Of a stretch of 64,000 nt of DNA, positions 25,854 through 34,488 are shown in pieces. Both the position numbers and the translations under genes were made by a program. The notes beneath the pieces are model-generated. The model had not been told where the DNA came from, ran no database searches, and worked only from the letters and a program-made list of their open reading frames with translations. How positions within the stretch are numbered: position 1 is the stretch's first letter; every line of letters starts with the position of its first letter. Source of the DNA: Lachnospiraceae bacterium oral taxon 500 (lineage in GTDB: Bacteria; Bacillota; Clostridia; Lachnospirales; Vallitaleaceae); contig CP027241.1 in assembly GCA_002999035.1 (NCBI GenBank), positions 1,739,001-1,803,000 of the forward strand, written 5' to 3'.

Positions 25854-26456
25854 ATGACAAGCCAAAAGACAGATTCCTTACAAACCAAAGATTTTATTTC
25901 CATCGGCATTTTTTCACTGATTTATTTTGTGATTGCCTTTACCATCGGCGGCGTCGCGCAAATGACACCGGTTACCTTTCCGTTTATGCCGATGATTGTG
26001 GCCCTCTTTACCGGCAGCATTTTTATGCTGTATACCGCTAAAATCCCGAAACGGGGCGCGATCAGCGTTTTGGGGATTTTATCAGGCATTTTGTTATTTG
26101 TGACCGGAATGTTTTGGATGATGTCGGTGTTTTTCATTTTATTTGGCTTTATCGCTGACGCGATTGTATCGGCCGGCGGTTTTCGGTCTTTTAAGAAAAA
26201 TTTGACAGCTTATTGCGTTTTCGCGTTGGGGCCGATGGGAGCGTATGTGCCGATGGCGGTACTGCCGGAGCAATTTGATCGGTTTATGCGTAAAAAAGGA
26301 GATTTTTCGTCTTTTGCCGCGGTAATCAGCTCAATCGGCGCCAATCGGTGGGTAATTCCGGCCATGCTGCTCGGAACGATTATCTGCGCGGCTATTGGCG
26401 GCATAATCGGCAAAAAACTGTTGAAGAAACATTTTGAAAAGGCAGGAATTGTATAA
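25854..26456 (+). CDS. MptD-family ECF transporter S component
   Basis: The 200-residue membrane protein has six or so helices (FISIGIFSLIYFVIAFTIGG, FPFMPMIVALFTGSIFMLYT, AISVLGILSGILLFVTGMFW) and matches the MptD family of substrate-binding S components in energy-coupling-factor importers. I chose the ATG at 25854 because AAGGAG lies 8 bases upstream. EcfT and a double EcfA follow at once, so a complete ECF importer is encoded. The substrate of MptD proteins is not established. The neighbouring transporters suggest a metal or metal chelate. Confidence 0.82.
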   Translation: MTSQKTDSLQTKDFISIGIFSLIYFVIAFTIGGVAQMTPVTFPFMPMIVALFTGSIFMLYTAKIPKRGAISVLGILSGILLFVTGMFWMMSVFFILFGFIADAIVSAGGFRSFKKNLTAYCVFALGPMGAYVPMAVLPEQFDRFMRKKGDFSSFAAVISSIGANRWVIPAMLLGTIICAAIGGIIGKKLLKKHFEKAGIV

Positions 26457-27149
26457 ATGCGGCTGGATCCAAGAACTAAATTACTAATTCTCGCTCTGAC
26501 CAGCATATCGGTCTTTTTGAATGAAAACCTTTGGATTGAGTGCGCCTTTGTGCTGATTCCTTTCTTATTGCTTTTACAAGCCAAAAAAATTGGGATTGCT
26601 CTTAAAAGCGGCACGTTCTTTATTATTTTGCTGATGATACAGCTATGGGCGGTACCGGCGCTTCCGGCGGCGGCCGGCGGTATTGTCTATATGTTTGCGG
26701 TATATATCCGCAAGCTGATTCCCTGCTTTCTGCTCAGTTCCTTTTTAATTCAGACGACTAAGGTCAGCACTTTTCTGGCGGCGATTAGCCGGCTGCCCTT
26801 GCCGAAGGGCTTTACGATTGCTCTAGCCATTACGCTCCGCTATTTTCCGACCATGACCGAGGAATGGGGCTTTATCAAAGATGCGATGTCGCTGCGGGGG
26901 ATATTGGTTTCGCCTTTGGGTTTGCTGCATCATCCGCTGCGGACAATGGAATATGTATATGTGCCGATGCTGGTGTCAGCCTCAAAAATATCGGATGAGA
27001 TAACCATGGCGGCGGTTACCAGAGGAATTGATCATACCGGAAAGCGAAGCTGTCTGGAAAATGTCCGGTTTTCTGTCCGGGATGGAATATTGCTTGTTAT
27101 TTACACCGGCATTATTATTTTGCTGATTATTTTTAACTTTATGATATAA
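26457..27149 (+). CDS. ecfT: ECF transporter T component
   Basis: The 230-residue membrane protein starts MRLDPRTKLLILALTSISVF, has several helices and carries the coupling-helix regions of EcfT proteins (TKVSTFLAAISRLPLPKGF, ITMAAVTRGID). EcfT joins the two ATPases to the S component. It follows the S component without a gap, and the ATPase gene follows after 81 bases. Confidence 0.9.
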   Translation: MRLDPRTKLLILALTSISVFLNENLWIECAFVLIPFLLLLQAKKIGIALKSGTFFIILLMIQLWAVPALPAAAGGIVYMFAVYIRKLIPCFLLSSFLIQTTKVSTFLAAISRLPLPKGFTIALAITLRYFPTMTEEWGFIKDAMSLRGILVSPLGLLHHPLRTMEYVYVPMLVSASKISDEITMAAVTRGIDHTGKRSCLENVRFSVRDGILLVIYTGIIILLIIFNFMI

Positions 27150-27230
27150 GCTAAAAGCATGAAAATCCAATGCGGAACTTCGCGGTAAAAAGATTTATTA
27201 ATTTCGTTTTGTAAAGGAAGGTATTTTTCT

Positions 27231-28670
27231 TTGATTACTTTAAATAATGTTTTCTTTTCCTATAAGGGCACGGAAGAAAATAGCCTGCGTGATGTCTCAC
27301 TTCATATTCCCCGCGGGCAGTGCGTGCTTTTATGCGGCCCGTCCGGCTGCGGCAAAACAACTTTGACCCGGCTGCTAAATGGTCTGATTCCGGATTTTTT
27401 TGACGGCGACTTTACAGGAGAAGCGGAAGTGAAGGGGATAAATATCGCGAAAGCGGATATTTTGCAGCTTTCCGAAGTGGTCGGCACGGTGTTCCAAAAC
27501 CCCAGAACCCAGTTTTTTAATACCGATGCCGACAGTGAAATTGTTTTTGGACTGGAAAATCGAGGGCTGCCGACGGAGCAATTGGTTAGTCGGCTGGAAC
27601 AGGTGACGGAAGATTTAGGGCTGCGGGATTTGCGGGGGCGCAGTATCTTTGAACTTTCCGGCGGGGAAAAACAGAAGATTGCCTTTGCCTCGGTTTACGC
27701 GGCCGGGCCCGAATTATTTGTTCTGGATGAACCGTCCTCCAATCTGGATTATCAATCCATCAAGGAACTAAAAAGACTGATCCAAAAGATAAAAGCGCAG
27801 GGCAAAACCATTGTCATTGCCGAGCACCGGATCTGGTATTTAATGGATATTGCCGACCGGGTGATTTTGATGGAAAACGGACAGATTACGGGAGATATGA
27901 ATATTTCGGAGTTTAATCAGCTTGCGCAAATCAGGCAGAGGAAGCTGCGCTGCCGAAACCTGTCGGAAGTTAAAGCAGAAGCGGCCGGCGCGGCCCTAGG
28001 AAAGCATCGTTTTGAAGTGGCCGGACTGAGTGTAAAGCTCGGACATAAAATGGTTTTGCGGAATATTTCATTTAAGGCGGCCGGCGGAGAAATCATCGCT
28101 ATTACCGGAGAAAACGGCGCCGGCAAGACGACATTAGCCCGCGTTTTGTGCGGTCTTGAACAAGAAGAAATCGGTCAAATCGCCTTTGACGGCCTGACTT
28201 TGTCGGGAAAAGCACGGCGGGAAAAGTCCTATCTGGTAATGCAGGATGTGGGGCATCAGCTTTTTACCGACAGCGTCGATGCCGAGTGCCGGCTGGGCAT
28301 AAAAAAGGACAAGGAGCCCTTTATTGACCGGACTTTAGCGGCGCTTTCACTGGCGGCACTGAAAGACCGGCATCCGCTGTCCCTCTCCGGCGGTCAAAAG
28401 CAAAGGCTGGCGGTGGCGGTCAGCCTGCTGTGCGGCAAGGAGGTGCTGATTTTTGACGAACCGACCAGTGGTCTTGACCTTAACAGCATGGAAGAAGTCG
28501 GCGGTTTGATTAAAAAACTGGCGGCGGAGCACAAAATCATCTTGATTATGACTCATGATATTGAGTTTATCAAGACTATTTGCTCACGGGTTTTGATTTT
28601 ATCGCAGGGGGAAATGGCGGGCGAACTTGGCGGGGAAGAAAAAGATGAATTAGAGAAATATCTAAAATAG
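27231..28670 (+). CDS. ECF transporter ATPase, two-domain EcfA fusion
   Basis: This 479-residue protein holds two ABC ATPase domains in one chain. Domain 1 has Walker A GPSGCGKTT near residue 36, LSGGEKQK near 141 and Walker B LFVLDEPSSNLD. Domain 2 has GENGAGKTT near 293, LSGGQKQRLAVA near 384 and VLIFDEPTSGLD. Both also carry the Q-loop, so both sites look able to use ATP. It powers the ECF importer with EcfT and the MptD-type S component. The start is a TTG at 27231 behind AAAGGAAGG. Confidence 0.93.
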   Translation: MITLNNVFFSYKGTEENSLRDVSLHIPRGQCVLLCGPSGCGKTTLTRLLNGLIPDFFDGDFTGEAEVKGINIAKADILQLSEVVGTVFQNPRTQFFNTDADSEIVFGLENRGLPTEQLVSRLEQVTEDLGLRDLRGRSIFELSGGEKQKIAFASVYAAGPELFVLDEPSSNLDYQSIKELKRLIQKIKAQGKTIVIAEHRIWYLMDIADRVILMENGQITGDMNISEFNQLAQIRQRKLRCRNLSEVKAEAAGAALGKHRFEVAGLSVKLGHKMVLRNISFKAAGGEIIAITGENGAGKTTLARVLCGLEQEEIGQIAFDGLTLSGKARREKSYLVMQDVGHQLFTDSVDAECRLGIKKDKEPFIDRTLAALSLAALKDRHPLSLSGGQKQRLAVAVSLLCGKEVLIFDEPTSGLDLNSMEEVGGLIKKLAAEHKIILIMTHDIEFIKTICSRVLILSQGEMAGELGGEEKDELEKYLK

Positions 28671-28722
28671 AGGAAAATAGAGGAAAATAGAGGAAAATAG
28701 AGGAAAATAGAGGAAAATAGAG
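28664..28722 (+). repeat. 10-bp tandem repeat after the EcfA fusion
   Basis: AAAATAGAGG is repeated almost six times with no differences. The first copy includes the last codon and TAG stop of the EcfA fusion, and every copy restores the same sequence. It probably arose by slippage and may vary in copy number between strains. Confidence 0.9.
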
Positions 28723-28860
28723 ACATAAGCGGCTCTGTCAAGGGGCTGTCTGTTTTGGTACGGGCGTGCGCTCAGCCTAAAAAGGCGGTTCTGACGCAAT
28801 AGGAAAATGTGAGTAAAAAGAGCAAAAATAAAGAGGGAATGCGCTTCCAAGGGAGAAAAA

Positions 28861-30627
28861 ATGAAAACATCGGAAAACAACATGCGAAAAAGTTCTGCCC
28901 GGTATCTGCTTGAATTTGCGGAGCCTTGCCGAAAACTGCTGGTCAGCTCAGTAATTTTGGCAGTATTGGGAGCGGCAGCGGGGATTATCCCGTATCTGGC
29001 CGTTTCCAAAGGCATCATTTGGATTTGCGCGGGTGATTACAGGATGTCGGATATTCTTTTAATGGCTTTGGCCGCGCTGACAGGTTATCTGGGACAGCTG
29101 GTTTTGTCCACGCTTTCGACGATCCGGTCGCATCGGGCGGCCTTTCTTGTGCTGAAAAACATTCGAACGCGGCTGACAGCCAAGCTTGCGCACGTGCCGA
29201 TGGGCTTTATTCTGGATACGCCCTCCGGAAAGTTTAAAACCATGCTGGTCGATACAATCGAAAAGCTGGAGCTGCCGCTGGCCCATATGCTCCCGGAGCT
29301 GACAGCGAATCTCCTGATTCCGGTTTTGATGCTGATTTATTTCTTTTACCTTGACTGGCGATTAGCATTGACCGCGCTTGCTACTTTTCCGCTGGGATTG
29401 CTTTGCTATATGGGCATGATGGAGGATTATGAGAACCGATATGCTAAAGTTTCGGCAGCCGGCAAAAATATGGACGCGGCCATTGTCGAATATATCAGTG
29501 GCATTGAGGTGATTAAAGCATTTAATCAAAGCAGCAGCTCATACCGGAAATATACGGATGCTGTCCGGGAAAACGAAGCATCCAAAGCCGAGTGGTTTAA
29601 ACAAACAAATCCGTATTATGCGGCAGGAATGGCCGTGGCGCCGTCAAGCCTTTTGGGCGTATTGCCGCTGGGCAGTTGGTTTTTTATAAACGGAAGTATC
29701 TCCGCCGGCAGTTTTATCGCCTGTATTATTTTATCGCTCGGACTGATTGCGCCGCTGATTCAGGCGCTGCGCTACACCGACAGCTTTGCCATGGTGGACT
29801 CGACCATCAAGGAGATTGCCGGCCTTTTGGAAGCGGAGGAAATCCGGCGGCCGCAGGAAGAAGCGGAGCTGGTCGGCAATGAAATTGAGTTTTCCCATGT
29901 TTCCTTTGCTTACGGGGTGACGGAAGTGCTGCATGATATCTCTTTCCAGACGGTTACTGACGGGATTACCGCCCTGGTCGGGCCATCCGGTTCAGGCAAG
30001 TCCACGGTCGCCCGCCTGATTGCCTCGTTTTGGGAAGCGAGCGCCGGGACTGTCCGAATCGGCGGGCAGGACGCGCGCAATATTCCGCTGGCGCAAGTGA
30101 TGAAGCAGATTGCCTATGTTTCGCAGGATAATTATTTATTTCATTTATCGATCAAAGAAAATATCCGGCTGGGCAGGCCGAACGCCACGGACGAGGAGGT
30201 TAAGCGGGCGGCTGAAAAGGCAAGCTGCCATGATTTTATTGCTGCTCTGCCAAATGGTTATGATACGATGGCAGGCGATGGCGGAAACAGCCTTTCCGGC
30301 GGAGAAAAACAGCGGATTGCCATAGCCAGGGCTATTTTAAAGGACAGCCCGATTATTGTGCTGGATGAGGCCACCGCCTTTACCGATCCGGAAAATGAGG
30401 CGGTTATTCAGCGCTCGATTGGCGAACTGGTATCCGGCAAGACGCTGATTGTCATTGCTCATCGGCTTTCCACCATTACTATGGCCGATAAAATCATCGT
30501 CATGAATCACGGCCGAATTGAGGCCGAGGGTGTTCACGAGGATTTGCTGGAGAGTTGTGCGCTTTACCGGACGCTCTGGAATGCGCATATCAGCGCCAGT
30601 GACAGAAAGGAGACGGCGTATGCTTAA
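28861..30627 (+). CDS. ABC half-transporter, exporter fold (IrtA/YbtP-like)
   Basis: The 588-residue protein has six membrane helices (residues about 15 to 310) and a C-terminal ATPase with Walker A GPSGSGKST near 375, signature SLSGGEKQR near 477, and Walker B IIVLDEATAFTD. It forms a heterodimer with the next gene, whose start overlaps its end. Paired half-transporters of this fold include the siderophore importers IrtAB and YbtPQ. An uptake role here is inferred from the adjoining ECF importer. An ATG behind AAGGGAG starts translation. Confidence 0.88.
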   Translation: MKTSENNMRKSSARYLLEFAEPCRKLLVSSVILAVLGAAAGIIPYLAVSKGIIWICAGDYRMSDILLMALAALTGYLGQLVLSTLSTIRSHRAAFLVLKNIRTRLTAKLAHVPMGFILDTPSGKFKTMLVDTIEKLELPLAHMLPELTANLLIPVLMLIYFFYLDWRLALTALATFPLGLLCYMGMMEDYENRYAKVSAAGKNMDAAIVEYISGIEVIKAFNQSSSSYRKYTDAVRENEASKAEWFKQTNPYYAAGMAVAPSSLLGVLPLGSWFFINGSISAGSFIACIILSLGLIAPLIQALRYTDSFAMVDSTIKEIAGLLEAEEIRRPQEEAELVGNEIEFSHVSFAYGVTEVLHDISFQTVTDGITALVGPSGSGKSTVARLIASFWEASAGTVRIGGQDARNIPLAQVMKQIAYVSQDNYLFHLSIKENIRLGRPNATDEEVKRAAEKASCHDFIAALPNGYDTMAGDGGNSLSGGEKQRIAIARAILKDSPIIVLDEATAFTDPENEAVIQRSIGELVSGKTLIVIAHRLSTITMADKIIVMNHGRIEAEGVHEDLLESCALYRTLWNAHISASDRKETAYA

Positions 30628-32368
30628 AATGTTTAAACGGCTGTTAGCTTTTTCGGGACAGGAAAGCAAAAGGCTGGTTTTATCTTTTGTGTTTCATATG
30701 TGCCATTCCTTTTTTGAAATGCTCCCGATTATGGCGATTTTGACGGTTCTGTCGGCGATATTGGGAGCGGTGGCCGGTCGGCCGATGTCCAATCGGGTAA
30801 TAGGAAGCTCATTGGCAATTATGCTGCTTAGTATTATAGGAAAAATCTTTTTTATCAATTTGTCTGCCGTCAAAAGAACCCTGGGCAGCTTTGCCATGTG
30901 CAGCAACTGGCGAATAGAACTTGGTGAAAAATTAAAGCGGGCGCCGATGGGCTATTTCAGCGCGCACCGTTTAGGTAATATTACGGCGGCGGTGACAACC
31001 ACGCTCGGTGATTTGGAAGCCAGTGCGGTAACCATAATGGAGTCGGTTGCCGGCGGATTTATCCATGCTTTTATTATTGGGATATGGCTTTTGACGTATG
31101 AATGGAGAATCGGTCTGCTGATGATAGCGGGGCTTCTTATTTCCTTTCTGATTTATGCTCAAACTCAGGCGGCGGGAGAAAAATATTCCCCCAGACGGCA
31201 AGCGGCGCAGGCGCAGCTGGTCGCCGGAATTTTGGAATATATTCAGGGTATGGCAGTGGTTAAGGCTTTTGGACTGGGAGAAAGAGCGGGCAAAGCGGTC
31301 GATATTGCCATCGCAGAAAGCGCGGAGGCCAATATTGTTTTGGAAAAAGTTTTCTCCTCTTTAGCGGCGGCGTTTCAAACCGTATTTAAGTTAATCCGAG
31401 CGCTGATTCTGACAGCGGCGCCATATCTTTTGCTGCATGGAGAAATTACCGCCGAAAAATGCCTGCTGCTTATGGTTGCCAGCTTTATGATTTATTCGAC
31501 GGTGGAATTGGCCGGCAGTACGGCGGCGGTTGCCAGGGTAGTGGATGCTTCTCTTGACCGGCTGGAGAAAATATCGAATATGCCGCTTTTGGATGAAAGC
31601 GGTCAGGAACAAAGCCCGGATAATTATGATATTAGCGTTCAAAGTGTATCGTTTGCTTATGACCAAAAAGAAGTGCTGCAAGACGTCAGCTTTTTCATAC
31701 CGCAGGGTACGAGCTGCGCGCTGGTCGGTGCTTCCGGCTCGGGCAAGACTACTTTATGCAGCCTGATTGCCCGGTTTTGGGATGTCAGCCGGGGTGAAAT
31801 CTTACTGGGCGGCATAAATGTCAAGGATTATACCTGCGACAGCCTTTTAAAGAACTTTTCCATTGTTTTTCAGCAGGTGTATTTATTTGAAGATACGATT
31901 GAAAATAATATCCGGTTCGGAAAGCCCGATGCTACGGAAGCAGAAGTAATTGCGGCTGCCAAAAAGGCCTGCTGTCATGAATTTATTGCTGCGCTGCCCG
32001 ACGGCTATCAGACGAAAATAGGCGAAAACGGGGCGACTTTGTCCGGCGGAGAAAAGCAGAGAATTTCCATTGCCAGGGCAATCTTAAAGGACGCACCGGT
32101 AGTAATCTTAGATGAAGCGACCGCCAGCGTTGATCCGGAAAATGAGCAGGAATTGCAGACGGCAATCACAGAACTGACGCAAAATAAAACTTTGCTGATG
32201 ATTGCTCACCGGCTCAATACAGTGCGCCGGGCGGATCAGATTCTGGTGTTGGAAAACGGGCGGATTACGCAGCGGGGAACGCACAGCGAGCTGATGCAGC
32301 AGGAAGGAATGTATAAGCGCTTTGTCGATATTCGGGAAGAAGCCATCGGCTGGAAGGTAGGTGAATAA
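30620..32368 (+). CDS. ABC half-transporter, exporter fold, partner subunit
   Basis: The 582-residue partner has the same plan, with six helices, Walker A GASGSGKTT near residue 370, ATLSGGEKQRISIARAI, and VVILDEATASVDPEN. The ATG at 30620 overlaps the end of the first half-transporter and has AAAGGAG 7 bases upstream, so I prefer it over the upstream in-frame start at 30518. Both members of the pair keep complete catalytic motifs. Confidence 0.88.
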   Translation: MLKMFKRLLAFSGQESKRLVLSFVFHMCHSFFEMLPIMAILTVLSAILGAVAGRPMSNRVIGSSLAIMLLSIIGKIFFINLSAVKRTLGSFAMCSNWRIELGEKLKRAPMGYFSAHRLGNITAAVTTTLGDLEASAVTIMESVAGGFIHAFIIGIWLLTYEWRIGLLMIAGLLISFLIYAQTQAAGEKYSPRRQAAQAQLVAGILEYIQGMAVVKAFGLGERAGKAVDIAIAESAEANIVLEKVFSSLAAAFQTVFKLIRALILTAAPYLLLHGEITAEKCLLLMVASFMIYSTVELAGSTAAVARVVDASLDRLEKISNMPLLDESGQEQSPDNYDISVQSVSFAYDQKEVLQDVSFFIPQGTSCALVGASGSGKTTLCSLIARFWDVSRGEILLGGINVKDYTCDSLLKNFSIVFQQVYLFEDTIENNIRFGKPDATEAEVIAAAKKACCHEFIAALPDGYQTKIGENGATLSGGEKQRISIARAILKDAPVVILDEATASVDPENEQELQTAITELTQNKTLLMIAHRLNTVRRADQILVLENGRITQRGTHSELMQQEGMYKRFVDIREEAIGWKVGE

Positions 32369-32369
32369 A

Positions 32370-32957
32370 ATGACATATAAAAAGTTTTATCAGGGAAAGC
32401 TGCCGCCGCACTTATTGGAGCAGATTGACGCGGAGCATAAAGCCAAAATGAGTTTGCTGGTTCAAAAAACGGAGCACGGAAACTGGACCAAAGAGCAAAG
32501 GAAACGACAAAAAAGCAGTATTTTGCCAAATATTGCCCTATATCAGACTTTTCTGGAGAACGGCATACCGCCGGAAAAGGCGAAAGCACTGGTCAGGGCA
32601 TATTCGTTTTATAAGGCTGAAAAGTTTCATGGCATTTTGGAAACATTGTTTTATTTGCCCGGCTTTTTCCGGCTGTTCCGTTTTTTTATGCGAATGGGAA
32701 TGAAAGGACGGGAAATTTGGATCAGTAAACTTCGGACGGATAATACCGCCGAGTATTCCATGGATGTCTTAAAATGCCTGTGGGCGGATACCTGCGCGGC
32801 TTTTGGCTGTCCGGAAATTTGCGAGATATTTTGCCTGTGCGACTTCATTGTATTTGGCAATATAAAGCAAATGCGGTTCAAGCGGAGCCAGACCTTGGGC
32901 ATGGGCGGCGGTAAGTGTGATTTTTGCTTTCGGTCTAAAAAGTCCAAACACCCATGA
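32370..32957 (+). CDS. ATC-hydrolase-family protein (L-2-amino-thiazoline-4-carboxylate hydrolase-like)
   Basis: The 195-residue protein (MTYKKFYQGKLPPHLLEQID, ENGIPPEKAKALVRAYSFYK, CPEICEIFCLCDFIVFGNIK) resembles the ATC hydrolase family, small proteins with conserved Cys and often encoded beside ABC half-transporters. The Cys/Asp-rich CPEICEIFCLCD segment near residues 150 to 161 is the most telling. The start lies 2 bases after the ABC stop. ATC hydrolase opens thiazoline rings, a ring type also found in some metallophores. Activity on such a compound is only a suggestion. Confidence 0.65.
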   Translation: MTYKKFYQGKLPPHLLEQIDAEHKAKMSLLVQKTEHGNWTKEQRKRQKSSILPNIALYQTFLENGIPPEKAKALVRAYSFYKAEKFHGILETLFYLPGFFRLFRFFMRMGMKGREIWISKLRTDNTAEYSMDVLKCLWADTCAAFGCPEICEIFCLCDFIVFGNIKQMRFKRSQTLGMGGGKCDFCFRSKKSKHP

Positions 32958-33023
32958 TGAAGAATTGATAGTAAAATGTTGTGATTACAGGTTAAAAATG
33001 AAAATTATACGGGGGTATTTGCG

Positions 33024-34385
33024 ATGGATGTGCGAAATAAATTATTGACGGAAAAACCCTGGAAGCTGATGATTAGTTTGAGTATTCCGGCGATTTTAGG
33101 GCAATTTATTGTAGGGCTGTATGCTTTTGTGGACTCGATTTACGTGGGGCAAATGGTTGGCACGGACGCGATGAGCGCGGTGTCGGCTGCCTCGCCGTTT
33201 GTGCTGGTTAATAATGCGATTGCCGTATTGGTGGGGATTGGTTCCGGTTCGGTGCTTTCCCGGGCGATTGGCCATAAGGATCAAAAAACGGTCGATAAGA
33301 TTATGGGCAATCTGGCATTTTTGGTGATTTTATTGTCGACGGTCGTGATGGCAATGGGGATTTTATTTGCACCGGCCTTGCTGCAATTATCCGGCGCACA
33401 GGGAGAGGTTCTTGAAATGGGCGTTTCTTATCTGAGGACCGTATATTTAGGCTCTGTTTTTGTGAACTTTATGCAGGGCGCCAATATGGTTATTCGGGCA
33501 GAAGGACGCATGGGCACGGCGATGGGGATTATGGCGGCGGGGGCGATTTTAAATATTATTTTAGACCCGGTACTGATTCTACTGCTGCCTAACCGCGGTC
33601 CGCAGGCAGTGGCAATCGCAACGGTGCTATCTCAGTTCGTTCAGGCGGCGGTAACCTTGCTTTATTTTCTGAAAAAGAGTCCGGTAGTGCGTTTTCATGG
33701 AGTAAAACCGGCGAAAGAGTTAAACCCGGAAATCTTTTCGGTCGGGGCCAGCGCTATGCTGATGCAGATTATGATGCTTGTTCAAATGACGGTTGTATAT
33801 AACACAGCGGTGCGGTTTGGCGGGGACAGTCAAATTGCCCTGATGGGAGCGGCGCAAAGGGTTATGCAGCTGGCTTTTGTTCCGATTTGGGGAATGAGTC
33901 AGGGCATGCAGCCGGCGGTTGGGACCAATTTCGGAGCCAAAGAGTACGTCCGGGTGAAAAAGCTGACCAATGTGTTTATCATTGGTTCTACTTGTTTGGC
34001 CGGATTATTTTTCCTTGTCATTGAAGTATTTGCAGCGCAGATTTTGTCGGCTTTTATCACCAATCCCGATATCGTTAAAGCAGGTTTATCCAATTTCAGG
34101 CTGATGTACTGTATTTTTCCGACTTACGGACTGCTGATTATGGTAGTTACTTATTTTCAATCGCTGGGGAAGGCCAAACAGGCTGGTTTTTTAGTCATCC
34201 TCCGTCAACTGGCCCTGGTGATTCCTTTGGTTCTGATCCTGCCTCGTTTATTAGGGGGAAATGTGCTGGGGGTATGGCTGGCTTTGCCGGTGAATGACAT
34301 TATCATTCTCTTGGCGGCGTTGTTGCTGCTGGTGCGGGAATATAAGGAATTAAAGAAGATGGCAAAGATATTACCTGAACAGTAG
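33024..34385 (+). CDS. MATE-family efflux transporter
   Basis: The 453-residue protein has twelve hydrophobic segments and MATE motifs in both halves (PAILGQFIVGLYAFVDSIYV, GMSQGMQPAVGTNFGAKEY). MATE pumps export organic cations or drugs using Na+ or H+ gradients. It follows the ATC-hydrolase-like gene by 66 bases and may share its transcript. Its substrate is unknown. Confidence 0.93.
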   Translation: MDVRNKLLTEKPWKLMISLSIPAILGQFIVGLYAFVDSIYVGQMVGTDAMSAVSAASPFVLVNNAIAVLVGIGSGSVLSRAIGHKDQKTVDKIMGNLAFLVILLSTVVMAMGILFAPALLQLSGAQGEVLEMGVSYLRTVYLGSVFVNFMQGANMVIRAEGRMGTAMGIMAAGAILNIILDPVLILLLPNRGPQAVAIATVLSQFVQAAVTLLYFLKKSPVVRFHGVKPAKELNPEIFSVGASAMLMQIMMLVQMTVVYNTAVRFGGDSQIALMGAAQRVMQLAFVPIWGMSQGMQPAVGTNFGAKEYVRVKKLTNVFIIGSTCLAGLFFLVIEVFAAQILSAFITNPDIVKAGLSNFRLMYCIFPTYGLLIMVVTYFQSLGKAKQAGFLVILRQLALVIPLVLILPRLLGGNVLGVWLALPVNDIIILLAALLLLVREYKELKKMAKILPEQ

Positions 34386-34423
34386 CACAATATTTTTTAT
34401 TTTTCTGATTTTATACACTTTAA

Positions 34424-34453
34424 TTGACAAATTAAACGAAAGAGAGGTATAAT
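34424..34453 (+). promoter_or_regulatory. Promoter of the SLH-protein gene
   Basis: TTGACA at 34424-34429, an 18-base spacer and TATAAT at 34448-34453 form a near-consensus sigma-A promoter 36 bases before the SLH-protein start codon. Confidence 0.75.
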
Positions 34454-34488
34454 GCAAGTGAATTAACACAAATGAGAGGAGGAAAGTC

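Noticed and set aside
30518-30619. Upstream start for the second ABC half-transporter
   Set aside because: It lies inside the first half-transporter and adds a basic leader. The ATG at 30620 has AAAGGAG at the right distance.
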